The notes: generated from the letters alone by a model not told the origin. A DNA stretch of 6,289 bases from Chloroflexota bacterium (GCA_022562335.1 JADFPM010000158.1:1-6289); one strand, 5' to 3'; counted from the first letter of the stretch, positions 1-5,229 are shown. Numbers and translations: made by a program.

Positions 1-416
1 CCTTGCCAGGAATATCCTTAGACCTATTCCAAAATAATGGACAGGCTTGGGAGGTGGTGGACACTGGACCAGGGTGTGGTGGCGAGCCATGCCTGCGCTC
101 TGGGGCGATACCCGATGGAGGGTTTTCAATAACCTTCTTGACCATCTGGCCGGACAATGACACGCGGTACGACAATGCCACCAATGGCGACCGCGTTTCC
201 TTCGATGTTAACGTGTCCTCCCAGTTGCTGGGTGACAAGCTCACATTCACCATGGGAGCCTACGCGGATGCCTGGTCGGGAAAGGTTCCGTGGAAACGTG
301 TCTCCTACGAAATCCCCCAAATCCGGCCCATAATCCTCCAGTGGGAGTACCGCAAAGACACTACCATAGCCGTCGGCGCGGACACCGCTTGGATCAGACG
401 TATCATAGTGGAATAG
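1..416 (+). CDS. C-terminal end of a probable surface/secreted protein with a beta-sandwich domain (5' partial)
   Basis: The open frame runs in from the left edge and stops at 414-416 (TAG). I read it as the tail of a longer gene, because the TTG near the edge has no visible start context. Counting from that TTG, the segment ends with the pattern WSG (91-93), PWKRVSYEIP (96-105), LQWEYRKD (112-119) and GADTAWIRRIIVE (125-137). This closely matches the end of the concanavalin/MAM-like beta-sandwich modules often found in large bacterial extracellular proteins, where the consensus is roughly WSG, W..VSY, HTL.W.Y.KD, GSDAAWID.I. Cys25 and Cys30 could form a disulfide. There is no sorting signal or membrane anchor after the domain, so the protein ends with it. 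The role is likely structural or binding; no enzyme motif is visible. It converges on the 516-998 gene with 99 bases between. The domain assignment is by pattern, and the protein's overall function is unknown because most of it lies outside the window. Confidence 0.72.
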   Translation, partial: LPGISLDLFQNNGQAWEVVDTGPGCGGEPCLRSGAIPDGGFSITFLTIWPDNDTRYDNATNGDRVSFDVNVSSQLLGDKLTFTMGAYADAWSGKVPWKRVSYEIPQIRPIILQWEYRKDTTIAVGADTAWIRRIIVE

Positions 417-515
417 GCGTCGGGCGCCGGAGGTCTATCGCCCCAACATATCTCGCAGAAGGCACACCCAGGGCCTTCCAAGATCTCGAATCAGCCACGG
501 CGAGCCGACGCCGGC

Positions 516-998
516 TCATCGGTGATAATCCCGGGTCAAGGTAACCCAATACACCTCCCATTGGTCCCTCACTTGGCCTTCCTCTGCGCCCGAGTCGTAC
601 GCCGGAGAGATCAGCGGCGCGGCATATTCCACCTTTATCAGCACCACGTCGCGGATGCTTGCGGCCAGGTTGGTGCGTATGCCCCGGTCCGGTCCCGTGT
701 AGTCTTGTACCGAAGCGGCTGAATCGGGACCTGCGGTAGGAACAGTGGCGCTGCCCTTGAACCGGTAGCCCTTGCGCGTAAAGGCGTCCACCACGTTGAT
801 CTCGATGGCGGGGTTGTTCCTGAGATTCTCCATGGTCCCCGGCGAGGCCAGGTCGGCGAAGATCAGATGGTCGTCGTCCCACACCGCGATGGTGCCCTTT
901 GGCGAAAGGTTGGGACTGCCGTCGGCGCACACCGTGGCGACAAAGGCCAGGCGCTGCTCGCGGACCGTGCGCTTCATGTCCTCGGTGAGAATTCCCAT
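516..998 (-). CDS. Pyridoxamine 5'-phosphate oxidase-like (flavin split-barrel) family protein
   Basis: The product is a 160-aa cytoplasmic protein with the hallmarks of the FMN-binding split beta-barrel superfamily: an N-terminal helix (MGILTEDMKRTVREQ), strand FVATVCADGSPNLSPKGT (residues 19-36), VWDDDHLIFADLASPGT (39-55), then ENLRNNPAIEINVVD (57-71) and RKGYRFKGSA (76-85). The SPKGT and SPGT..NLR..P segments are typical of the small stand-alone members. These bind FMN (some relatives use F420 or heme) and are usually of unknown substrate, so true PdxH activity should not be assumed. The frame is open upstream to an ATG at 1076, but the start at 998 is preferred because AGAGGAGA lies 5 bases before it and family homology begins there. 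The upstream extension would also run into the repeat at 1057-1134. It lies downstream of the hydrolase gene on the same strand, 205 bases apart, so co-transcription is possible but not evident. Confidence 0.88.
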   Translation of the reverse strand: MGILTEDMKRTVREQRLAFVATVCADGSPNLSPKGTIAVWDDDHLIFADLASPGTMENLRNNPAIEINVVDAFTRKGYRFKGSATVPTAGPDSAASVQDYTGPDRGIRTNLAASIRDVVLIKVEYAAPLISPAYDSGAEEGQVRDQWEVYWVTLTRDYHR

Positions 999-1003
999 GT
1001 CCG

Positions 1004-1011
1004 TCTCCTCT
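1004..1011 (-). promoter_or_regulatory. Ribosome-binding site fixing the start of the split-barrel gene
   Basis: On the minus strand this reads AGAGGAGA and lies 5 bases before the ATG at 996-998. It argues for a 160-aa product rather than the 186-aa reading from the upstream ATG at 1076, which would overlap the repeat element. Confidence 0.75.
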
Positions 1012-1056
1012 GCCGGGCGGTGGCTGCCCAAGTTTGGACCGCCTAACGACTGTATC

Positions 1057-1134
1057 GTAAAATCCCCGCAGCCCACCTTTGCAAAGGGAGGCCAACTTCC
1101 CCCTTTGGCAAAGGGGAATTAAGGGGGATTTAAC
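1057..1134. repeat. Intergenic inverted-repeat element with two nested hairpins
   Basis: The ends are near-perfect inverted repeats: GTAAAATCCCC at 1057-1067 against GGGGATTTAAC at 1124-1134, with one mismatch over 11 bases. Inside are two further hairpins, CCTTTGCAAAGG at 1076-1087 and CCCCTTT/AAAGGGG at 1100-1116 with a 3-base loop. Each half therefore reads as the same unit, an outer AAATCCCC then a C-tract then a T/A-cored hairpin, and the halves face each other. There is no coding content. It lies in the 205-base gap (999-1203) between the hydrolase and split-barrel genes, in the probable leader of the latter. I see no convincing target-site duplication. It looks like a small non-autonomous palindromic repeat; a processing or transcription-damping role is only inference. 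Confidence 0.75.
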
Positions 1135-1203
1135 CGTCATCTTCCCGCGGCCTTCCCTGACCGCCAGGACGAACCACCCCATAGGAAACCCTGAAAGCTG
1201 GTT

Positions 1204-1932
1204 TTACGACTTCAGGTGCTGGTCGAACCAGGCGATGGCCTTGGCCCAGGCGTCCCTGGCCGATTCGGGGCGGTAGCTGGACCGGGCGTTGCAGTGGAAG
1301 CCGTGGCCGCAGCCGGGATACGAGTGGAATTCGTGGACCTTGCTATGTTTGGTGAGCTCGGCGGAGATTTCGGCCACATTCTCCGGCGACGGGTTCTGGT
1401 CGTCCCCGCCGAACAGCCCCAGCATCGGTGCGCTGATCTTGGACGACTGGTCCAGGGGAGACGGTCCGTCTCCACCCAATGGGTTAAGGATCCCGCCTCC
1501 GTAAAAGACGACGCTGGCCTTCAGGTCGGCCACGTTGCAGGCCGCCAGGTAGGAAACACGCCCGCCGTAGCAGAAGCCTACGATGCCGATGCGGTCGGCC
1601 TGGACAAATGGCTGGGCCTTCAGGTAGTCCACCGCGGCCTGCACGTCGGCGATGATCCCGGCGTCGGTGCAATTCCTCATCCAGCCCACGGCCGTATCCA
1701 TCTCCTCGTGGAGACCAATGGTCATGGGGCCTTCCCGGTGGAACATGGCCGGCGCCAATCCCACATACCCCTGGCCGGGCAGGCGGTCGGTCACGTACTG
1801 GATGTGGGAGTTGACCCCCCATATCTCCTGGATGACCACCACCGCGGGGCTCCGGTCCGAGTCGGTGGGTTTGGTCAGGTAGCCTTCCATGTTCTGGCCG
1901 TCTACGTTGATATCTACCCATGAAGCTGGCAT
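1204..1932 (-). CDS. Dienelactone hydrolase family protein (alpha/beta hydrolase)
   Basis: The product is 242 aa, close to the usual length of dienelactone hydrolases (about 230-240 aa). The full triad is visible: nucleophile Cys121 in the elbow GFCYGG (119-124), an acid in FGGDD (174-178, most likely Asp178), and His210 in GCGHGF (207-212). Glu36 in IQEIWG (34-39) matches the glutamate that poises the cysteine in this family. There is no signal peptide, so it is cytoplasmic. Classical members open the lactone ring of dienelactones to maleylacetate in chloroaromatic breakdown. Many chromosomal homologues have broader or unknown ester/lactone substrates, and no aromatic-catabolism genes lie beside it here, so the substrate is undetermined. 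The ATG at 1930-1932 is preceded at 6 bases by AAGGAGGG, a strong site. Upstream is the repeat-rich gap; downstream is the split-barrel gene on the same strand. Confidence 0.93.
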   Translation of the reverse strand: MPASWVDINVDGQNMEGYLTKPTDSDRSPAVVVIQEIWGVNSHIQYVTDRLPGQGYVGLAPAMFHREGPMTIGLHEEMDTAVGWMRNCTDAGIIADVQAAVDYLKAQPFVQADRIGIVGFCYGGRVSYLAACNVADLKASVVFYGGGILNPLGGDGPSPLDQSSKISAPMLGLFGGDDQNPSPENVAEISAELTKHSKVHEFHSYPGCGHGFHCNARSSYRPESARDAWAKAIAWFDQHLKS

Positions 1933-2069
1933 GGCGGTCCCTCCTTATTAGCGGCAAATAGGTTGGTTTGGTGATAAGCGGGCATATCTTAACATGGGTT
2001 TCAGAAGGGTGGAGGTCCTCGCGGGATCATTGGATTGTCTGCCGAATTCGAAAGGCTCCTGGCTGTGTG

Positions 2070-2089
2070 GGGCGTAGGGCCGTGCGCCA
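2070..2089. repeat. Degenerate copy of the GC-rich 20-bp palindrome
   Basis: It matches the perfect palindrome at 2276-2295 at 17 of 20 bases, sharing GGGCG at one end and GGCCGTGCGCC at the other. The left arm has diverged (TAG in place of CAC), so it no longer folds cleanly. This suggests a decaying member of the same repeat family. Confidence 0.55.
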
Positions 2090-2154
2090 CATGCATCAAG
2101 CTAAGAAATCTTGTGTAGGAGAGGGCCAATCACATCGCCAGGCGTCAGCTGTTT

Positions 2155-2241
2155 AATTCCCCTCCTTACGAAGGAGGGGATAAAGGGGAGGTTAGACTCC
2201 AAGAGGGACGACCCCCTGTGGTCCCCCTTATGAAGGGGGAC
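2155..2241. repeat. Paired C-tract/G-tract hairpin repeat
   Basis: There are two strong hairpins. The first, at 2158-2180, has 10-bp arms (TCCCCTCCTT/AAGGAGGGGA) around ACG. The second, at 2221-2241, has 9-bp perfect arms (GTCCCCCTT/AAGGGGGAC) around ATG. Between them lie a G-tract (AAAGGGGAGG) and then a C-tract (GACCCCC). Each half has the same make-up as the halves of the element at 1057-1134, a C-tract followed by a hairpin, but here the two halves point away from each other. No coding frame crosses it. Neither hairpin is followed by a T-run on either strand, so intrinsic termination is not supported. Confidence 0.7.
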
Positions 2242-2275
2242 GGATTCGAACGCTATCCCTTAAATTGGCGCATAT

Positions 2276-2295
2276 GGGCGCACGGCCGTGCGCCC
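2276..2295. repeat. Perfect 20-bp GC-rich palindrome
   Basis: GGGCGCACGG is followed directly by its exact reverse complement CCGTGCGCCC with no spacer. Read on the minus strand with its flank it begins GTAGGGGCGCACGGCC, a form I recall as a common dispersed intergenic repeat in some bacterial genomes. A second, diverged copy lies about 200 bases away at 2070-2089. It could cruciform or form a tight RNA hairpin; no protein-binding role is evident. Confidence 0.72.
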
Positions 2296-2388
2296 CTACG
2301 TGGGAAAGTCATGTTTTAGGTTGCAAGCCCCACCCTTGAATCGTTTTCTTCGGAAGGTTCCGGCTGCAATATCCCAAACGCAGTACCT

Positions 2389-2694
2389 CTACCACCAGCC
2401 CAGGGCCTTTCCGGCGCCCAGGGCGACACCCAGCGCACCGCCGCCCAAAAGCCCGCCTCCACCGATGACTTTGCGGCTGAGCCGAAACGTGATGCTGGTG
2501 CCATTGGCCGCTTCGGATGCGCTCAACGCCGCGGATGAATTCTGATGGCCGGCCACGTGGGCGGTCAGGCCGGTTTCCAAACGGTGCAGGTGGTGACGGC
2601 TGTGGCGCGTCTCGGTCTCTAAAACCGCCAACCGCTCTCTGATGTCTTCCAGGGAAACCCACACCCTGTGGGCGAAATCATGGGTCGATAACAT
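2389..2694 (-). CDS. Small protein with helical N-terminus and glycine-rich hydrophobic C-terminus, possibly phage membrane-associated
   Basis: The product is 101 aa and I do not recognise a specific family. Residues 13-41 form a charged, leucine-spaced helix (SLEDIRERLAVLETETRHSRHHLHRLE) with coiled-coil character. A polar linker rich in Ser, Ala and Asn follows (51-67), then RLSRK and a hydrophobic, glycine-heavy C-terminus (VIGGGGLLGGGALGVALGAG, residues 76-95) ending in GWW. The design of a short coiled coil plus one C-terminal membrane segment resembles small phage membrane proteins such as the XhlA type that accompany holins, but sequence identity to them is not established. The start at 2692-2694 has only a weak purine stretch (GGGAAAAG) before it. 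It follows the tail tube-like gene on the same strand after 140 bases, and the next gene on that strand is chromosomal, so it may be the last gene of the phage segment. Confidence 0.6.
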   Translation of the reverse strand: MLSTHDFAHRVWVSLEDIRERLAVLETETRHSRHHLHRLETGLTAHVAGHQNSSAALSASEAANGTSITFRLSRKVIGGGGLLGGGALGVALGAGKALGWW

Positions 2695-2834
2695 TTTGCT
2701 TTTCCCGGTCCATACTTGGTTTCATTGCCGATGATGCTTGAATGGATAACGTGCTTTGCCCGGGTTAAAGGCCGTGCCTGACTTTGCGGCTTGGCAAACC
2801 TTAAGAACAGCTTTTGATTCGGATTTACCATTAA
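2695..2834. other. Intergenic gap downstream of the tail tube-like gene
   Basis: These 140 bases separate the tail tube-like stop from the 101-aa gene, a long gap beside the rest of this cassette, where the others are at most 68 bases. Only weak stem-loops are visible, for example a 5-bp TTTGC/GCAAA stem near 2783-2798 without a T-run. A frame crossing it at 2619-2831 has no start signal and no phage-like sequence. No chaperone-type frameshift gene, which usually follows a tail tube gene, is visible. Confidence 0.5.
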
Positions 2835-3254
2835 TCATGGCCACGTGGTCATGGAAAAGCCGCTGCTTATCTGGAATACGGCGGTGTAGCGGACCATCCC
2901 CTCCCCTCTATCCAACTGGGATTGACTCAATCTACCCGCCGCCCTGGCCTCGATGCTGTAGTCCGAAAAAGTCCACTCGCCGGTGATCTTGCGGGCGCCC
3001 GACGCGTTGCCGGCCGGCCCGTAACTCACCGTCACCACGGCGCCAAGGATCCCCGCCAACACCACGTCGGAGCCGGTAGAGGCTTTGTCGTCCCACGGGC
3101 CCTGGATGACTATCTGCTTGATGGAAACCGTGGGATCGTAGAAGTCCCGGCCGCAAAAGTCTATGAAGTCGGCATAGGGGGAAAGGTCCCGGGGGGTTCC
3201 TCCGCTGTCGTCAACCTCCACATAGCTGGTGCCCGCGGAGTTGTATTTAGCCAA
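2835..3254 (-). CDS. Phage tail tube-like (major tail) protein
   Basis: The product is 139 aa. The opening MAKYNSAGTSYVEVDDSGGT with RDLSPYADFID (residues 22-32) matches the N-terminal signature of a small tail tube family found in siphovirus-like prophages, where a VDDSGGT..D.S.Y segment is typical. Further family-like parts are IVIQGPWDDKASTGSDVVL (48-66), followed by alternating hydrophobic strands and GEWTFSDYSIEARAAG (92-107). The protein would polymerise as hexameric rings to form the tail tube. The start is TTG at 3252-3254: no in-frame ATG gives this N-terminus, and GAGAGGGA lies 6 bases upstream. It sits after the tail terminator-like gene, the normal order in siphoviral tail modules. 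The usual next genes, assembly chaperones and tape measure, are absent downstream. The family call rests on pattern and position. Confidence 0.75.
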   Translation of the reverse strand: MAKYNSAGTSYVEVDDSGGTPRDLSPYADFIDFCGRDFYDPTVSIKQIVIQGPWDDKASTGSDVVLAGILGAVVTVSYGPAGNASGARKITGEWTFSDYSIEARAAGRLSQSQLDRGEGMVRYTAVFQISSGFSMTTWP

Positions 3255-3260
3255 AATCAG

Positions 3261-3268
3261 TCCCTCTC
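3261..3268 (-). promoter_or_regulatory. Ribosome-binding site supporting a TTG start of the tail tube-like gene
   Basis: The minus strand reads GAGAGGGA, 6 bases before TTG at 3252-3254. This decides the otherwise unusual start codon. It lies 2 bases downstream of the hairpin at 3271-3296. Confidence 0.65.
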
Positions 3269-3270
3269 GA

Positions 3271-3296
3271 CGGCGGAATATAAGCGATATTCGCCG
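3271..3296 (-). promoter_or_regulatory. RNA hairpin in the leader of the tail tube-like gene
   Basis: CGGCGGAATAT at 3271-3281 pairs with ATATTCGCCG at 3287-3296, giving 10 base pairs with one bulged base (G at 3275) and a 5-base loop (3282-3286). In the transcript it lies just 5' of the GAGAGGGA ribosome-binding site, in the 68-base gap after the tail terminator-like gene. There is no T-run after it, so it is not an intrinsic terminator. A plausible role is protecting or marking the 5' end of the tail tube message, which must be made in large amounts; that role is inference. Confidence 0.5.
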
Positions 3297-3322
3297 GTGA
3301 CAAGCCAGCGGCGCCTTTCCGG

Positions 3323-3742
3323 CTACCCGGTCTCATACGTGTCCACTGGAAATTTGGTCCCCCAATATTGGCTGCCCTGTTTCTCGGGAAAGGTCAACCG
3401 GGCCACCGGCGTTCCCTGGCCCACCGAAGCCCAATCGGCATTGCCGCCCAGGGTGCCGTCCACCGCCGCCTTCACCGACGAGGCGCCGGTGGGATTCATG
3501 TACGGTTCCAGGTCCTCCTGGGCCTGTCCCTCGTCGGCGGAACCAACCAGAAGCAGCACCTCAAACCGGTACCGGGCGTCGGCCGCTCCCAAAACGTGAT
3601 CGTAGGTGGCCACCGGCCCCCTGAAGGCAACCACGGCCGCCGGCAACTCCTGGACCGAATCTGGAGGCGTGGCATAGACCCGAAGCCCGGAAATGGTATC
3701 CAACCTGGCCGCCAACCCGGCGCGGACCGTGGTCAAAGTCAT
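3323..3742 (-). CDS. Phage tail terminator/completion-like protein
   Basis: The product is 139 aa. The N-terminus MTLTTVRAGLAARLDTISGLRVY, then PDSVQELPAAVVAF (27-40), YRFEVLLLVGSAD (58-70) and the segment EDLEPYMNPTGASSVKAAVDG (76-96) match a common family of small prophage tail proteins. In these, a helix, a short beta-sheet and a D.Y..P.GA.S...A motif are conserved. Such proteins cap the tail tube and join it to the head-completion proteins. The gene begins 3 bases after the connector gene's stop and lies before the tail tube-like gene, as expected for this role. The sequence before the ATG is GGGGGTGTAGGCA, a modest ribosome-binding site, so translation may depend on coupling with the connector gene. 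The C-terminus (YWGTKFPVDTYETG) is as expected for the length of the family. Confidence 0.78.
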   Translation of the reverse strand: MTLTTVRAGLAARLDTISGLRVYATPPDSVQELPAAVVAFRGPVATYDHVLGAADARYRFEVLLLVGSADEGQAQEDLEPYMNPTGASSVKAAVDGTLGGNADWASVGQGTPVARLTFPEKQGSQYWGTKFPVDTYETG

Positions 3743-3745
3743 TGC

Positions 3746-4591
3746 CTACACCCCCGGTCCCAAAGGCAACCGCCGGTAGGGCGCCAGCAGTCTTTGCACC
3801 GCGCCATCCAATCCAGAGGGCGCACCCGGCCCCGCAGCCCGTCCATCACCGGCGGGCGCGTAGGCGATGTCCTTACGCTTCCAAAGCCGGGCCGCCTGCA
3901 ATAAACAGGCCTCCACCACCGCGCCCGGATAGCAGAACAGGGATATGTCGGTACCATCATCGTGGGCCACGGCTGTGGTCCCATTAACCCCTCGAGCCAC
4001 CGTCAGGTCGTTGGTGGAGATGGCCGAAACATAGAGAGACTCAGTGTTTATCGAAAGGGTGTCGCCCACGCTGAACTTGCTGCCGTCGGTTACGGTGAGT
4101 GTCGTGTCAGCGGCAGTGAATGACGCGCCTTCATTTATGTCGGCGCCGCTGTCCTCGGTCACCTCTCGGTAGCCCCATTTGCCGGCGATCTGCACCGTTG
4201 GCCCCCCCGCGGGGAACCAAGGGCGGCTGCCGCCTTCTATGTCCACCAGAATGCGGGTGTAAGGCCGCCCCCATGCCTGCTGCGGCTCGGCGTTCAGCGG
4301 ATACAACAGATAGTCGCTGGCGGCCCACGTCAGTTCGTAAGTGCGGTCGTTGTCCTCATCGGATTTCAGCGATGTAACGGAGATCAAATCCGGCACGTTC
4401 AAAGCCCGGCCGTTGCCTCCGTCAAACCGGCGGGTGGTGGTCAGGACATAGAAGTGCCGGTTGCAATACCCGTCGATCCACCGGGACACATCCTCCAGCA
4501 GGGCCAGCAGGCGGTCATCGAAACCGGCGCCGGTGATGTTTAACACACCGGCGGATTTCAGTGTGGTAAGGCCGGCGTAGGCGTTGGTCAT
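3746..4591 (-). CDS. Phage head-tail connector protein (gp6/HK97-type adaptor-like) with an inserted beta domain
   Basis: The product is 281 aa. The helical N-terminus (MTNAYAGLTTLKSAGV, then DDRLLALLEDVSRWIDGYCNRHFY at 25-48) and the RRFDGGNGRALNVPDLISVTSL region (54-75) are typical of head-tail adaptors of the HK97 gp6-like group. So are VQIAGKWGY (133-141) and AVVEACLLQAARLWKRKDIAYA (224-245). These form a ring beneath the portal that receives the tail. Typical family members are shorter. Here residues about 154-219 (from GASFTAADTTLTVTDG through TVARGVNGTTAVAHDDG to ISL) form an extra beta-rich module inserted between the WGY strand and the final helix. The ATG overlaps the preceding gene's stop (ATGA at 4588-4591), and GAGAGG lies 5-6 bases upstream. 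The product likely pairs with the tail terminator-like protein encoded next. Confidence 0.82.
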   Translation of the reverse strand: MTNAYAGLTTLKSAGVLNITGAGFDDRLLALLEDVSRWIDGYCNRHFYVLTTTRRFDGGNGRALNVPDLISVTSLKSDEDNDRTYELTWAASDYLLYPLNAEPQQAWGRPYTRILVDIEGGSRPWFPAGGPTVQIAGKWGYREVTEDSGADINEGASFTAADTTLTVTDGSKFSVGDTLSINTESLYVSAISTNDLTVARGVNGTTAVAHDDGTDISLFCYPGAVVEACLLQAARLWKRKDIAYAPAGDGRAAGPGAPSGLDGAVQRLLAPYRRLPLGPGV

Positions 4592-4929
4592 TGTCGCCTC
4601 TCGCCGGCCGCGCCGCCCCGCGACCCCTCGTCTTTCCCCGGCCGTGGCAGTTTCTCATTTAGCCCGCCGGCGACGGGCCCCTCCAATCCAAGCCACTGGG
4701 CATAAAACTCGTGATACTCCCGCTGAAGCCGCCGGGCCTGCTGTAAGGCCGTGCCGGCGGCTTCCGTGTCATCCATCAAGGTGCAGGCCCTGGCTTGGAC
4801 CACCGCCTGGGCCACGGACAGCTTTACCTCCCGGATACGTTGGGCCAAAGCGGCCAGCGTGATCTGCCGCATCTCTTCCTGGTCGACTCCCATGTCCAGG
4901 TATTCCGGAAGCAGTTTGATTACGTCCAT
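4588..4929 (-). CDS. Small helical phage-cassette protein of unknown function
   Basis: The product is 113 aa and I do not recognise the family. Residues 1-80 look almost wholly helical, with acidic and hydrophobic spacing (MDVIKLLPEYLDM, QEEMRQITLAALAQRIREVK, then a stretch rich in Ala and Gln). The last 30 residues are a Gly/Pro/Arg/Lys tail (LPRPGKDEGSRGGAAGERRQ), likely disordered. There is no signal peptide or membrane segment. AAGGAG lies about 5 bases before the ATG at 4927-4929, and the stop overlaps the connector start by 4 bases, so the two are translationally coupled. A small virion or assembly helper acting with the connector is possible from position alone. Confidence 0.72.
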   Translation of the reverse strand: MDVIKLLPEYLDMGVDQEEMRQITLAALAQRIREVKLSVAQAVVQARACTLMDDTEAAGTALQQARRLQREYHEFYAQWLGLEGPVAGGLNEKLPRPGKDEGSRGGAAGERRQ

Positions 4930-4992
4930 GTCACTCCTTGTACCGGTTCAGGGGCCGGTGATTCCCAGGCGAATATCTGGCCGGGTAACCGT

Positions 4993-5229
4993 CTAGTCAG
5001 CAAGAGCCGCCAAGTACGCCTGTACCACATCGGGGGTATGCACAACAACCGCGATAGTTCGCACCTTTTCATCTTCTCCGGCGAGGTCATCACCTGGACC
5101 CACGACGTGCCGATGGTAAGTCTTGGCGATTTCCACACCGTCACGTAATACTTTGTCGGCACGGCGAACTTGAATCTGGCCGTCCTCCAACACGGTGATT
5201 TGGTCTATCACTGAATGTTCTTCCAACAT
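4993..5229 (-). CDS. Short phage accessory protein encoded next to the fibre-like gene
   Basis: The product is 78 aa. The pattern MLEEHSVIDQITVLEDGQIQ, then RRADKVLRDG and AKTYHRHVVGPGDD, and the end VVVHTPDVVQAYLAALAD, is one I recall from many phage and prophage genomes. There a protein of about 75-85 aa of unknown function starts MIEE..V.D.I.VL.DG.IQVRRA and lies beside fibre or other structural genes. It is a soluble beta-then-helix protein with no membrane segment. The start codon shares a base with the fibre-like gene's stop (TAATG at 5227-5231), and the AGGTGGAG before it lies inside the fibre gene's end, so translation is coupled. Function is unknown; a role in the virion or its assembly is inferred from position. 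Confidence 0.78.
   Translation of the reverse strand: MLEEHSVIDQITVLEDGQIQVRRADKVLRDGVEIAKTYHRHVVGPGDDLAGEDEKVRTIAVVVHTPDVVQAYLAALAD

Larger units (their letters stand above)
1933..2388. other. Gene-free, repeat-rich junction between chromosomal genes and the phage region
   Basis: This stretch of roughly 450 bases has no frame with recognisable protein, ribosome-binding site or codon bias. Apart from the hydrolase ribosome-binding site (1939-1946), it holds three palindromic repeat units annotated separately (2070-2089, 2155-2241, 2276-2295). About 90 bases at the right end (2297-2388) have no feature I can name. No tRNA, integrase remnant or clear attachment-site core is visible. The promoter for the hydrolase must lie in its first part, but I could not identify a convincing -35/-10 pair. 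Confidence 0.6.

Noticed and set aside
502..517. GAGCCG/CGGCTC hairpin over the stop of the split-barrel gene
   Set aside because: Only 6 bp with a 4-base loop and no T-run on either strand, so it is not supported as a terminator.
403..1182. Long minus-strand open frame of 259 codons over the split-barrel gene
   Set aside because: It is out of frame with a clearly homologous gene, is rich in Arg, Gly and Pro as expected of a shadow frame in GC-rich DNA, and translates the intergenic repeat.
1216..1923. Long plus-strand frame of 235 codons antisense to the hydrolase
   Set aside because: It mirrors a well-supported gene with an intact catalytic triad, has no ribosome-binding site, and its composition fits an antisense artefact.
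1933..2060. Promoter for the hydrolase gene (TAAGAT-like -10 near 1986-1992 on the minus strand)
   Set aside because: No acceptable -35 box at proper spacing; the match is too weak to annotate.
2242..2251. Minus-strand GTTCGAATCC, resembling a tRNA T-loop and possible attachment-site remnant
   Set aside because: The flanking bases do not form a T-stem, there is no anticodon arm or acceptor stem, and the adjoining C-rich stretch is explained by the hairpin repeat.
2351..2362. CGGAA/TTCCG hairpin downstream of the 101-aa gene as a terminator
   Set aside because: The stem is 5 bp with a 2-base loop, and in the transcript it is followed by an A-rich, not U-rich, stretch.
2619..2831. 70-codon minus-strand frame in the gap after the tail tube gene
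   Set aside because: No ribosome-binding site, no phage-like sequence, and it overlaps the better-supported 101-aa gene in another frame.
4930..4992. 63-base gap between the 78-aa and 113-aa genes as a possible regulatory site
   Set aside because: It contains only a weak 5-bp ACCGG/CCGGT stem and the ribosome-binding site of the next gene; nothing more can be supported.
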